Assembly: GCF_029892565.1 (NCBI RefSeq)
Contig: NZ_JARXVH010000013.1
Coordinates: forward strand, 1 to 64,000
From: Streptomyces pseudovenezuelae
GTDB taxonomy: Bacteria > Actinomycetota > Actinomycetes > Streptomycetales > Streptomycetaceae
Reading direction: 5' to 3'
Length of the DNA stretch: 64,000 nucleotides
In this document: in pieces, positions 35,415 to 43,620 of the stretch
Numbering within the stretch: the stretch's first letter is position 1
Layout of the letters: the number at the start of each line of letters is the position of its first letter
Position numbers and translations under genes: made by a program
Notes under the pieces: model-generated
What the model was told of the DNA's origin: nothing
The model's database searches: none
The model's input: the letters and a program-made list of their open reading frames with translations, nothing else

Positions 35415-35482
35415 ACATTCCGTAGACATGAAGATGTACAGGTCGGGGACAGCGGAGCGCGAGGTCGCCCGGAGGCGTCAGC

Positions 35483-36781
35483 TCAACCCAGTGGGGAGTG
35501 CGGGGCGTTGACGCCGCGCTGCGGCACCGCGGCGCCGACCATGGGGAACGGCTTGAGTCCGAGGATGCGTCGGCCGTTCTGCTCGGCGAGCGGATCGACG
35601 CGAATCGCTCCGTGCGAGGTGACCACACGTGCGTCACGAACGAATCGCTGGATCGGGTTGGACAGCGAGACGGTCGAGGAACCGAGCGTCTTCTGCAGCA
35701 GGTTGATGGCGTCCTCGCACAGGCTCGCCGCGTACGCGAGCGCGAGACTGATCTCCGACTCCTCGTCGTCGCCGAATTCGAGACCGGCGTCGGTGCGTGC
35801 GTCCACCTGGTCCGCGTAACGTTCGATCGTCGAGCCGGCCAGGACGATCATCGCCTGCGCGCGCCCGACGGCCACCTGTGCCGAAGCCATCTCGGCGACG
35901 CTCGGGTAGGGCAGGGTGAACGGCTTGCGCCTGATCGCCTGTTCGGTGAAACAGGACAGTGCGCCGCGCGCCATGCCCAACGTGATCGCGGTGCTGCTGA
36001 GCGCCACGGTCATCAGCAGCGCCCGGCCGCTCTGCCGGAAGGCCGCGCCGCTGTAGTGGTGTCGGATCTGGTCGAGCCTCGGCGGAAACTCGGCGAGGTC
36101 GAGGAAGCGGTGGTCGGAGACGAAGATGTCCTCGACAACTCGCAGACTGTTGCTGGACGTTCCGGAGAGTCCCATGACGTGCCAGTCGTCGAGGATCTCG
36201 AACTGCTCCCGCTCCAGCACTACGACACCGCGACCGGTACCGCCGGCTTCTGCGGGGTCGAAGGCGACTCCCACCAGCGCCCAGCGGGCGTGCTTGCAGC
36301 CGCTGCCGAAGGCCCAGCGACCGTTGACCATCCAACCGCCGTCGACCTTGCGGGCGTTGCCGACCGTGGTCGCGAACACGGAGGCACCGACGAGTGCCGG
36401 CCCCACCCAGTCCTCGATGTCCTGGCGGATCTCCTCGACCACCTGCGGTTGCAGGGCGAGGAAATTGCGCAGTCCGACGCCGACGAAGGCACTCCAGGCG
36501 GCCGAGCCGTCGGCCTCGCCCAAAGCTGCGACGACCTCGACGATGTCGCGGGCGCCCAACGCGCTGCCGCCCCACTCGACCGGCATCGTCATGCGGTAGA
36601 CGCCCACCTCGTCCAGCGCATGAAGCACGTCGGGAGTCAACGCCCCGATCCGCTCCCCCTCGAGCGCCTGCGACCGGATGAGAGGGACGAGGTCACGGAC
36701 CCAGTCGCGCAGCTCACGTCCGGCGTCGGTCAGCCACGGCGATTCGACGGCCCTGACCTCCGGGGCGATGTGCTTGGACAT
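35483..36781 (-). CDS. acyl-CoA-dehydrogenase-fold flavin monooxygenase, paralogue 3
   Basis: 432 residues; ATG 36781 behind GAGGAGATCCG. Same architecture as its neighbours: PVEWGGSALGARDIVEVV, GRWAFGSGCKHARWALVG, LSGTSSNSLRVVEDIFVSDH, NPIQRFVRDARVVTSHGAIR and the end DPLAEQNGRRILGLKPFPM. Very similar to paralogue 2, so a recent tandem duplication. It follows the flavin reductase by 74 bases and ends 68 bases before the TetR operator that starts the next unit. Confidence 0.86.
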   Translation of the reverse strand: MSKHIAPEVRAVESPWLTDAGRELRDWVRDLVPLIRSQALEGERIGALTPDVLHALDEVGVYRMTMPVEWGGSALGARDIVEVVAALGEADGSAAWSAFVGVGLRNFLALQPQVVEEIRQDIEDWVGPALVGASVFATTVGNARKVDGGWMVNGRWAFGSGCKHARWALVGVAFDPAEAGGTGRGVVVLEREQFEILDDWHVMGLSGTSSNSLRVVEDIFVSDHRFLDLAEFPPRLDQIRHHYSGAAFRQSGRALLMTVALSSTAITLGMARGALSCFTEQAIRRKPFTLPYPSVAEMASAQVAVGRAQAMIVLAGSTIERYADQVDARTDAGLEFGDDEESEISLALAYAASLCEDAINLLQKTLGSSTVSLSNPIQRFVRDARVVTSHGAIRVDPLAEQNGRRILGLKPFPMVGAAVPQRGVNAPHSPLG

Positions 36782-36855
36782 CGGATCTCCTCATTGAGAT
36801 TGAGCGAAAACAACGAACTCATCTGTAGGGGTGGGTGAGTTGGCAGCGGCCCTTC

Positions 36856-37437
36856 TCAGGCGGGGACAGCCGACCTGTCGCTGTCGTCGAGCCGCCGGAA
36901 GCGGCTTCCGTGGAAGACCAGGGGCTCGGCCGACGGCAGGGTCCACAGGCGGTCTATCTCCAGCAGGGCGATGGTGTGGTCGCCCGCCGGGAGCTCGGCT
37001 CGGAGCGTGCAGGTGTACCAGGTGACCGCCCCCGGGAGGACTACCGCTCCCTCTCCGGTCGTCTCCCAGTGCACGTCGGCGAACCGGGTCTCCTCCGCAC
37101 CTGCCAGCGCGCGGCACACCTCACCCTGCTGCTCGCCCAGGACGCTCAGGCCCAGCCATGGCAGTTGCCTGAGCTTGGGCCAGGTACGGGACGAGGTCTG
37201 AAGGCACACCGAGACGAGGGGCGGGGTCAGCGATACGGAGGTGAAGGAGCTGACCGCCATTCCGACGGGGCTGTCGTCCACCATTCCGCACACCGCGATC
37301 ACCCCGCTCGGGAAACGGCCGAACGCTTCCCGCAGGGCCTGCGCGTCCGTCGGTGCCACCGGCGTGGGCTGCGGCCCGAGGCCGGAGCCCACACCCGTGG
37401 GCCCATGGGGCCCGTGCTCATTGATCGACATGGTCAT
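36856..37437 (-). CDS. flavin reductase, partner of the tandem monooxygenases
   Basis: 193 residues; ATG at 37437 (AGGAAGAAGAACGTG upstream) or 37431. After a Gly/Pro-rich tail of about 30 residues, the flavin reductase barrel: LREAFGRFPSGVIAVCG, GMAVSSFTSVSLTPPLVSV, WLGLSVLGEQQGEV and DHTIALLEIDRLW. It would deliver FMNH2 or FADH2. Located between paralogues 4 and 3, the only dedicated reductase for four oxygenases. A paralogue is at 3042-3590. The long open frame upstream is antisense-like noise over paralogue 4. Confidence 0.9.
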   Translation of the reverse strand: MTMSINEHGPHGPTGVGSGLGPQPTPVAPTDAQALREAFGRFPSGVIAVCGMVDDSPVGMAVSSFTSVSLTPPLVSVCLQTSSRTWPKLRQLPWLGLSVLGEQQGEVCRALAGAEETRFADVHWETTGEGAVVLPGAVTWYTCTLRAELPAGDHTIALLEIDRLWTLPSAEPLVFHGSRFRRLDDSDRSAVPA

Positions 37438-37466
37438 CACGTTCTTCTTCCTGTACGGCGGTCGGC

Positions 37467-38762
37467 TCAGCCCACTTGGGGCACGCCACCGGCGAACATG
37501 GGAAACGGTTCGAGTCCAAGGAGTTGGCGGCCACTGAGCTCTGCCAACGGGTCGAAGCGGATCGCGCCATGAGTGGCCAGCACGCGCACGTCCCGCGCGA
37601 AGCGCTGGATCGGGTTTCTGAGGCTCACCGTGGAGGAACCGATGGCGAGTTGGAGCTTGTCGATGGCGTCCGCGCACAGCCGCACCGCGTAGACGAGGTC
37701 CATCGTGATCTCGGACTCCTCGGCGCCCGTGAACTCGATCCCGGCCAGGGCGCGGCGGTCCACCTCGTCGGCGTGGCCGAGGATGGTCGCTTCCGCCGCG
37801 TTGATCATCGCTCGGGCCGTACCGGCTGCCACCTGGGTCGACGGCATGTCCGCCACCGTGGGGTAGGGCAGGTTGAACGGCTTGCGGGCCTTCGCCTGCT
37901 CGACGAAGCAGTCCAGGGTGCCGCGGGCCATGCCGAGTGCGACGGCCACGTTGCTGAGACAGGTGATCAGCATGAGCGCGCGCGTGTCGTTGCGGAAGCC
38001 GATACCGGCGTAGCGGTCCCGCACGCCGTCCATGACCGCGGGGAAGTCGGCCAGGTCGACGAAGCGGTGGTCGGGGACGAACGCCTCTTCCTCTGCGGTG
38101 ATGCTGTTGCTGGAGGTGGCCTTCAGGCCCATGACCTTCCAGTCGTCCAGGATCGTGTACTGCTCGCGGCTCAGCAGTGCCATCCCCCGGTGCGGGCGGC
38201 CCTCCGCATCCTCGTAGGTCACGCCCACAGCCGCCCAGGCCGCGTGCTTGCACCCGCTGCCGAACGCCCACTTGCCGGAAACCAGCCACCCGCCGTCCGC
38301 ACGGCGTGCCGATCCCACGCTCGTGGAGAAAACGGAGGCACCGACGACCAGCGGACCTATCCAGGTGTCGATCTCCTTGAAGACCTCGTCGACGGTCTGC
38401 TGGGGGAAGCCGAGGACATTGCGGATGCCGCCGGCCACGAAGACCGTCCATGCGGCGGATCCGTCGCCTTCGCCAAGTGCCGTGATGATTTCCACGGTGT
38501 CTCGCGCCCCGAGGGCATAGCCGCCCAGTTCGACAGGAAGGGCGGTCTTGAAGACACCCGCTTCGTGTATCGCTCTCAGCGTCTCAGGAGGCAGGGCGCC
38601 GAGCTCCTCTCCTTCCTGTGCCTCCTCCCGCAACAGAGAGGTGAGGGCGCGCGTCTGGTCCCGGATCTGCCGCCCGCGGTCGCTGAGGTGGGGAGAGGGG
38701 CGCCGCTCGGCCGCCGCAGCGACGTCGGCTCCGGAAGAGGGTGGAGAGGGTGGCTTGCTCAT
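37467..38762 (-). CDS. acyl-CoA-dehydrogenase-fold flavin monooxygenase, paralogue 4
   Basis: 431 residues from the ATG at 38762 (AAGGAAGG upstream). PVELGGYALGARDTVEII, GKWAFGSGCKHAAWAAVG, LKATSSNSITAEEEAFVPDH, NPIQRFARDVRVLATHGAIR. Closest to paralogue 1. It is the first gene of the paralogue 4/flavin reductase/paralogue 3 unit and is divergent from tetR, sharing a 130-base region with two TetR operators. Confidence 0.86.
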   Translation of the reverse strand: MSKPPSPPSSGADVAAAAERRPSPHLSDRGRQIRDQTRALTSLLREEAQEGEELGALPPETLRAIHEAGVFKTALPVELGGYALGARDTVEIITALGEGDGSAAWTVFVAGGIRNVLGFPQQTVDEVFKEIDTWIGPLVVGASVFSTSVGSARRADGGWLVSGKWAFGSGCKHAAWAAVGVTYEDAEGRPHRGMALLSREQYTILDDWKVMGLKATSSNSITAEEEAFVPDHRFVDLADFPAVMDGVRDRYAGIGFRNDTRALMLITCLSNVAVALGMARGTLDCFVEQAKARKPFNLPYPTVADMPSTQVAAGTARAMINAAEATILGHADEVDRRALAGIEFTGAEESEITMDLVYAVRLCADAIDKLQLAIGSSTVSLRNPIQRFARDVRVLATHGAIRFDPLAELSGRQLLGLEPFPMFAGGVPQVG

Positions 38763-38785
38763 GGAGCGCCTTCCTTTCTGACTGA

Positions 38786-38818
38786 ACTGCACCGTTCAGT
38801 TCAGTTGAACCGTACGGT
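38786..38818. promoter_or_regulatory. TetR operators, sites 2a and 2b
   Basis: ACTGCACCGTTCAGT (38786-38800) fits ACTGnACnGTnCAGT exactly; GTTGAACCGTACGGT (38804-38818) matches site 3 at 12 of 15 bases. The pair lies between monooxygenase paralogue 4 (minus) and tetR (plus), so the regulator probably controls both and itself. Confidence 0.78.
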
Positions 38819-38891
38819 AGGGTTCAGTGAAAGGTCAAGCGATGAGATGCGTACCGGCTCCCACCAGGGCCGGGATTCAGCGAGGAGTGAG

Positions 38892-39593
38892 ATGGCTCAA
38901 CGGGAGCGCCCCCAGCGCGCGGGCTCGAGCGGGCGAAGCAAGCGGGCACCCATTCTCGACGCGGCCATCGAGCTGTTCCTCGAACTCGGCTTCGATCAAA
39001 CCTCGATGGATGCCGTGGCAGCGAAGGCCGGCGTCTCGAAGACGACGGTCTACGCCCACTTCGGCGACAAGCTGGAGCTGTTCCGTGCGGTGATCGCCCG
39101 CGGAGGAGCCTCGCTCGACTTCGATCTGGATCAGACGATGCTCGCCTCCGTCGACGACCCGCACGAGAGGCTGGCACGCATCGTCCTGAAGCTCCTCCAG
39201 GCCACGACCGCCCCGACCTATCTGGCCTTCATTCGCGTCCTGACCGTCGAAGCGGGCCGGCGCCCCGAGCTGACCGAGGCGATTCGATCCCTCGGCGTAC
39301 CCCATGTGGTCGATCTGGTGGCCGTGGCCCTGCGCGAGGATGCACGGCAGCGCGGCTACGACCTTCCCGACCCGGAGGCATACGCAGGACTGTTCGTACG
39401 CATGACGGCGGCCGGACCACAGATGGACGCGCTGCTGGATCCGGAGGCCGACCGCGACCCCGCCCACTTCGAGGCGTACGCCCGATGGACGACCGCCGTC
39501 TTCCTGGCGGGCCTGCGCGCCGGCGACCTTCCGAATGCTCCCGATTCCGCGATGAGTCAGGTCTTCCCCCGGCTGTCGCGGGCGAACTCCTGA
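38892..39593 (+). CDS. TetR-family regulator of the monooxygenase regulon
   Basis: 233 residues from the ATG at 38892 behind GAGGAG; the frame open far upstream is antisense to paralogue 4. HTH at residues 20-67: ILDAAIELFLELGFDQTSMD, AVAAKAGVSKTTVYAHFGDK. The C-terminal ligand domain has LLQATTAPTYLAFIRVLTVEAGRRPELTE (in part: LAFIRVLTVEAGR) like AefR-type TetR_C regulators. Operators matching one 15-base palindrome occur at four places in the window, which makes this the local master repressor. The inducer is unknown but presumably a pathway substrate. Confidence 0.93.
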   Translation: MAQRERPQRAGSSGRSKRAPILDAAIELFLELGFDQTSMDAVAAKAGVSKTTVYAHFGDKLELFRAVIARGGASLDFDLDQTMLASVDDPHERLARIVLKLLQATTAPTYLAFIRVLTVEAGRRPELTEAIRSLGVPHVVDLVAVALREDARQRGYDLPDPEAYAGLFVRMTAAGPQMDALLDPEADRDPAHFEAYARWTTAVFLAGLRAGDLPNAPDSAMSQVFPRLSRANS

Positions 39594-39596
39594 TCT

Positions 39597-39637
39597 GCGC
39601 CGTGGCGCGATAGGCAAGGCCTTCCGCGCCACGGCGC
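39597..39637 (+). terminator. stem-loop terminator after tetR
   Basis: Perfect 13-base arms at 39597-39609 and 39625-39637 with a 15-base loop, directly after the tetR stop codon. Confidence 0.75.
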
Positions 39638-39748
39638 CCCTGGGCACCTCTGGCGAGCACCCGGCCACCGCGCGCTCCGGCCTCTGCGCTCCCTCACGGG
39701 GCGGTGATGGCACATCACCTGATGCAGGCCTCTTGACCGATGAACTGC

Positions 39749-39763
39749 ACTGAACCGTACAGT
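39749..39763 (+). promoter_or_regulatory. TetR operator, site 3
   Basis: ACTGAACCGTACAGT fits ACTGnACnGTnCAGT. Outer flanks add a second inverted repeat (GATGAACTG and CAGTTCATC, 39739-39768). It lies 115 bases upstream of the MFS transporter gene. Confidence 0.78.
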
Positions 39764-39877
39764 TCATCTATCGGAGTGCCGCTCAGCGCTCGGCGCCTCA
39801 GCGAGCCACCGGCAGCACGAGACCGCCCCGCCCACTCAGCCGGCGGCCGCCATCTCCTTGCTTGAGGAAGGACGACG

Positions 39878-41266
39878 ATGTCCCCGCCCCCGTCCCACCC
39901 TGAATTCGCTCTGCCCGGTCAGCCGGACGCCCCCTCCCCCGCCACCCTGCGGGAGTCCTTGTCCGCGCTGCGCGGCTACCCCGCACCGGCGTGGAAAGCA
40001 GCGATCGCCTGCGTGCTCGCCATGGTCCTCAGTCCCCCGGCTCTCGTCACAACCGTCACGTTCCTCGTCGCCCCTGTCGCCAAGGACTTCAGCTGGTCCC
40101 CCACGGAAACGCTGAGCATCTTCAACATTCCCACCGTTGCCGCCCCCTTCGTACTGCCCCTGGCCGGCCGTTTGGTCGACCGCTGGGGCGCCCGGGCGGT
40201 CGCCGTTCCCGGCACCGCCCTCTACGCCGTCGCGACCGCCGCGGTGGCGCTCGTGGGCGCGAACGGCGTCGAACTGACGGTGCTCCTGCTGGTGAGCACG
40301 GCCCTGGGTTACACCTCCATCCTCGGCGTGGTCTACAAGGTCGTCTCGGAGTGGTTCCCCCACCACCGCGGGCTGGGCTACTCCCTGCTCATAGGCGCGA
40401 CCTCCAGCCTCGCCGGTGCCGCCCTGTCGCCTCTGAGCCAGCTGTCCATCGACCACTTCGGGTGGAGGACGACCTACCTGCTGATCGGCGGATGCATCCT
40501 GCTGATCGCCTTCCCTGCCCAGTACTTCCTGATGTACGAGCCCACATCGGCACCGCTCGACCGTGAGAACGTCGTTCCGCCGAAGGGAAAGGGCCTGCCT
40601 GCACACAAGGAACTGCCCGGCCTCCCCCTGGGCCGGGCGCTCAGGAGCCGGGCCTGGTGGTACATGGTGCTGGTGCTGACCGTGGCGGCAGGCGTGGCGA
40701 TGAGTGTGCGTCTGAACGCTGTGTCCCTCTTCGGCGGGCGCGGCTATTCCGCCACGGAGGTGTCGCTGTCGGTGTCGGTCATGCTCGTGGCCTCCGTCGC
40801 CGGGCAGATCCTCGCGGGTGTGGTCCTCGACCGGTCGCGCACACCTCGTGCCTTCGTGCCGTTCACGGTGTGCCTGGTACTCGGCATGGTCATGGTCTTC
40901 GCCGCCACGGGCGACATGTGGGCCCTGTTCCTGACCATGGCGTTGCTCGGTGTCGTGACCGGCGCGGAGTCCACGACCGGACCGTTCCTCGTGGGGTGCT
41001 ACTTCGGTATGCGGGCCTTCGCCCAGATCCAGGGCATCACGCTGGGCATCGTCAGTCTGGTCGGCATCGGACTCTTCCCTGTGCTGGCGCAGGGAGCCGC
41101 GGAGCGCACAGGTGGCTACACGGCAACGCTCATCGCGCTCACCGCCGGCGGGCTGATCGTCCTTGTCCTGTCGCTCTTCCTGCCGCGTTATCCGAGCACC
41201 GCCAAGAGCCCGGACGCCGACGAGCCGGTACCCAGTCACGCCGATGACCGCACGGCCAACTTGTGA
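39878..41266 (+). CDS. MFS transporter of the TetR regulon
   Basis: 462 residues, ATG at 39878 (GAGGAAGGACGACG upstream). Twelve hydrophobic helices after a Pro-rich tail; GRLVDRWGARAVAVPG (motif A), EWFPHHRGLGYSLLIGATSS, CYFGMRAFAQIQGITLG. Paralogous to 30293-31624. Presumably imports the compound degraded by the monooxygenase cluster, since its promoter carries the same operator. A stand-alone gene ended by a strong hairpin. Confidence 0.9.
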   Translation: MSPPPSHPEFALPGQPDAPSPATLRESLSALRGYPAPAWKAAIACVLAMVLSPPALVTTVTFLVAPVAKDFSWSPTETLSIFNIPTVAAPFVLPLAGRLVDRWGARAVAVPGTALYAVATAAVALVGANGVELTVLLLVSTALGYTSILGVVYKVVSEWFPHHRGLGYSLLIGATSSLAGAALSPLSQLSIDHFGWRTTYLLIGGCILLIAFPAQYFLMYEPTSAPLDRENVVPPKGKGLPAHKELPGLPLGRALRSRAWWYMVLVLTVAAGVAMSVRLNAVSLFGGRGYSATEVSLSVSVMLVASVAGQILAGVVLDRSRTPRAFVPFTVCLVLGMVMVFAATGDMWALFLTMALLGVVTGAESTTGPFLVGCYFGMRAFAQIQGITLGIVSLVGIGLFPVLAQGAAERTGGYTATLIALTAGGLIVLVLSLFLPRYPSTAKSPDADEPVPSHADDRTANL

Positions 41267-41286
41267 CGGTCACCTGCACAAAAGAT

Positions 41287-41321
41287 CCCGGGAGGGCACG
41301 CGCTGCGCGTGCCCTCCCGGG
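41287..41321 (+). terminator. stem-loop terminator after MFS gene
   Basis: Perfect 15-base arms (41287-41301 and 41307-41321) around a 5-base loop, 20 bases after the stop of the MFS gene. The rest of the gap to 41510 holds nothing that I recognise. Confidence 0.85.
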
Positions 41322-41510
41322 CGTTGCAGGGGCTCAACCGGTGCCAGTGCTGTGACCGCACAAGCCGGCCGTGAGCATCTCCAACACCAGACCGTGCGCG
41401 GTGAGATGGTCAGCGAGCGCGGTCGGCTCTGCTGCGTCGCACCGTTCAAGCCAGCAGCAGTACCAGCAAGACCCCGGGCCAGGGCAATCTCTCGGTACGG
41501 AAACGGCTCC

Positions 41511-42473
41511 TCAGCGGCCCATACTCGACGAGGGTGCTGTGTTGGCCCCGGAGACGACGACGGTGGCCCCGTCCGGGAAGTGTTCGGGGTGAGCGAGCAG
41601 CGCGGCGAGAGCGGCGGCTCCCCCGGGTTCGGCCACGATGCGTAGCCGCTGCCAGAGGAGTGCGCGGGCGGCGGCGATATCCTCGTCCGCGACGGTGAGG
41701 GTCTTCATGCCGAGCGAGAGGCCGACAGCGGTGGCTATGCGGCCGGCCCGGCGGGCACCCAAGCTGTCCAATGCGATCCCACCGACTTCCACGTCCACTG
41801 GTTTCCCTGCCTCCAGCGCTGCTGTGAGCGAGGGCGCTGAGGACGGTTCAGCCGCGGTCACGCGGTTGCGTCCGTCCAGCGCCAGGGCGACCCCTGCGTA
41901 CAGGCCTCCTCCACCGCACCCGACCAGCACGGGCTGTCCCTCCGGTACCTGCTCGGCGAGCTCCAGGCCGAGTGTGCCCTGCCCTGCCACCGTCTGCGGG
42001 TCGTCGTAGGCGTCGATGTGGAAGGCGCCCTCGTGCCAGGCATGATCCTGGCTGGCTGCCAGTGCGTCGGCGTAGAAGCCTTCGACGCGGCGCAGGCGTG
42101 CGCCGAAAGATTCGATGACGTCGGTCTTGGCCCTGGGTGAGAAGTCGGGCACGAACACGGTGGCGGGCAGGCCCGCTTCGCGTGCCGCCCAGGCCACGGC
42201 TGCCCCGTGGTTGCCTCCCGACGCGCAGCAAACGCCGGCGGTCGGGACGCCGCATTCCGCGGCGCGCAGGAGGGCGAGGGCGTTGGATGCGCCGCGGACC
42301 TTGAAGGAGCCGGTGTGCTGGAGGAATTCCAGCTTCAAAATGACGGGGACGGGGACGTCCAGTTCCCCGGCCGCCACCTGTACCACGGGGGTGCGGCGCA
42401 CTACGTCGCGGATCCGTCTGGCAGCAGACGCGATGTCGTTCAGAGAGGGGATGTTGACCGGCTGCGCATTCAT
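41511..42473 (-). CDS. PLP-dependent threonine/serine dehydratase-like protein
   Basis: 320 residues; ATG overlaps the nitrilase stop (ATGA). Fold type II PLP enzyme: Lys58 in TGSFKVRGASNAL binds PLP, SGGNHGAAVAWAA is the substrate loop, and GCGGGGLYAG holds the PLP phosphate. No C-terminal ACT domain, so a catabolic or serine-racemase-like dehydratase. Coupled to the nitrilase, it might act on the amino acid or hydroxy-amino product of a nitrile such as a cyanoalanine-type compound; this is speculative. Confidence 0.88.
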   Translation of the reverse strand: MNAQPVNIPSLNDIASAARRIRDVVRRTPVVQVAAGELDVPVPVILKLEFLQHTGSFKVRGASNALALLRAAECGVPTAGVCCASGGNHGAAVAWAAREAGLPATVFVPDFSPRAKTDVIESFGARLRRVEGFYADALAASQDHAWHEGAFHIDAYDDPQTVAGQGTLGLELAEQVPEGQPVLVGCGGGGLYAGVALALDGRNRVTAAEPSSAPSLTAALEAGKPVDVEVGGIALDSLGARRAGRIATAVGLSLGMKTLTVADEDIAAARALLWQRLRIVAEPGGAAALAALLAHPEHFPDGATVVVSGANTAPSSSMGR

Positions 42474-43540
42474 GGGCGGTGTCCAGGGGAGCCGGGGTCA
42501 GGTGTGGCACGCGATGAGGTGAACGTGTCGGGCAGGCCGACCGAGGGGGACGCCCTCAGACTGTCGTTGGTCTGTACGGCGCGGCGGACTGTGGTGTCCA
42601 CGTGGAGGCGGAAGATGTCGGGCCGCGCGTAGTGGCCGACGGGGTCGAAGTCGTAGCGAGCGCGCGGGATCAGTGCCATGTCGAGGTCCGCGGTCAGCAG
42701 GGCCTCCTGATCCAGCACGGGCCCGGCCAGCACTTCGCCCAGCGGGCCGATGATGCTGCTGCCACCCCGGGAGATGAGTTGCTCTGGGTCGTCGCCGTAC
42801 GGCGTGGGGTGGTCCAGGGGGAAGTCCCTCGTGCGCAGGCATTGGTTCGCCGCCAGTACGAAGCATCTGCCTTCCATGGCGATATGGCGCATGGTCGCGT
42901 GGTGGCTTTCCCTACTGTCCGCTGTCGGCGCACAGTACAGTTCAATGCCTTGCGCATACATGGCCATCCGCGTCGCGGGCATAAGGTTTTCCCAGCAGAT
43001 CACGGCCCCGAGTCGGCCGAGCTTCGTAGGGTGCACCTCAAGGGTTGAGCCGTCGCCGAACCCCCAGATCATCCGCTCGGCACCGGTAGGCATGAGCTTG
43101 CGCCGCTTCCCGAGCAAGGCTCCGGTGTCGGAGAAGAACAGGACCGTGCAGTAGAGCGTGCCGTATTCCCGTTCGATGACGCCGATGACCAGGTGTGTGC
43201 GGGCATCGGCCGCCAGTTCGCTCAGGCGGTCGGTGACAGGGCCGGGCACCTCCACGGCGCCGTTCCAGTACCGGGCGAACTCGTCTCGTCCGGCAGCGGT
43301 GCGGTCGCCCACCACTCCCCCAAACGCCGATCCCTTGGGGTACCCGCCGATGAACGCCTCAGGGAACACCACCAGATCCAGGTTCCGCTCGGCTGCCTCG
43401 GACAGCCACCGTTCCACAACACGCAACGTGGCCACCGGATCGAACGGAACCGCGGCGGCCTGCACCACGCCTGCCCGAACGACTTTCGCCTGGCCGGGAC
43501 CTGTGTCCGGGCTTTTGTACGTGCTGTCGTCAGTGGTCAT
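42470..43540 (-). CDS. nitrilase-family carbon-nitrogen hydrolase
   Basis: 356 residues from the ATG at 43540. Catalytic triad Glu61 (VFPEAFIGGYPKG), Lys148 (RRKLMPTGAERMIWG) and Cys182 (AVICWENLMPATRMAMY); the WENxMP context is that of true nitrilases (branch 1), which turn nitriles into acids plus ammonia. Length agrees with aliphatic and aryl nitrilases. Forms an operon with the PLP dehydratase and is divergent from a LysR gene, its probable regulator. Confidence 0.92.
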   Translation of the reverse strand: MTTDDSTYKSPDTGPGQAKVVRAGVVQAAAVPFDPVATLRVVERWLSEAAERNLDLVVFPEAFIGGYPKGSAFGGVVGDRTAAGRDEFARYWNGAVEVPGPVTDRLSELAADARTHLVIGVIEREYGTLYCTVLFFSDTGALLGKRRKLMPTGAERMIWGFGDGSTLEVHPTKLGRLGAVICWENLMPATRMAMYAQGIELYCAPTADSRESHHATMRHIAMEGRCFVLAANQCLRTRDFPLDHPTPYGDDPEQLISRGGSSIIGPLGEVLAGPVLDQEALLTADLDMALIPRARYDFDPVGHYARPDIFRLHVDTTVRRAVQTNDSLRASPSVGLPDTFTSSRATPDPGSPGHRP

Positions 43541-43585
43541 GCCTGTACGCTGCACTGCTTCCACTCTGAAGCCAAGTGCGAGTCT

Positions 43586-43602
43586 CTTCAACAATCCTGA
43601 AG
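43586..43602. promoter_or_regulatory. possible LysR site between nitrilase and regulator
   Basis: CTTCA-acaatcc-TGAAG, an interrupted inverted repeat in the 80-base divergent region. Spacing fits a LysR T-N11-A type box only loosely. Confidence 0.4.
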
Positions 43603-43620
43603 CATCACTACATTGAGACG

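Noticed and set aside
31986..38762. The four acyl-CoA-dehydrogenase-fold proteins as ordinary fatty-acid dehydrogenases
   Set aside because: No catalytic Glu context, presence of a dedicated flavin reductase, and no enoyl-CoA hydratase or acyl-CoA ligase nearby.
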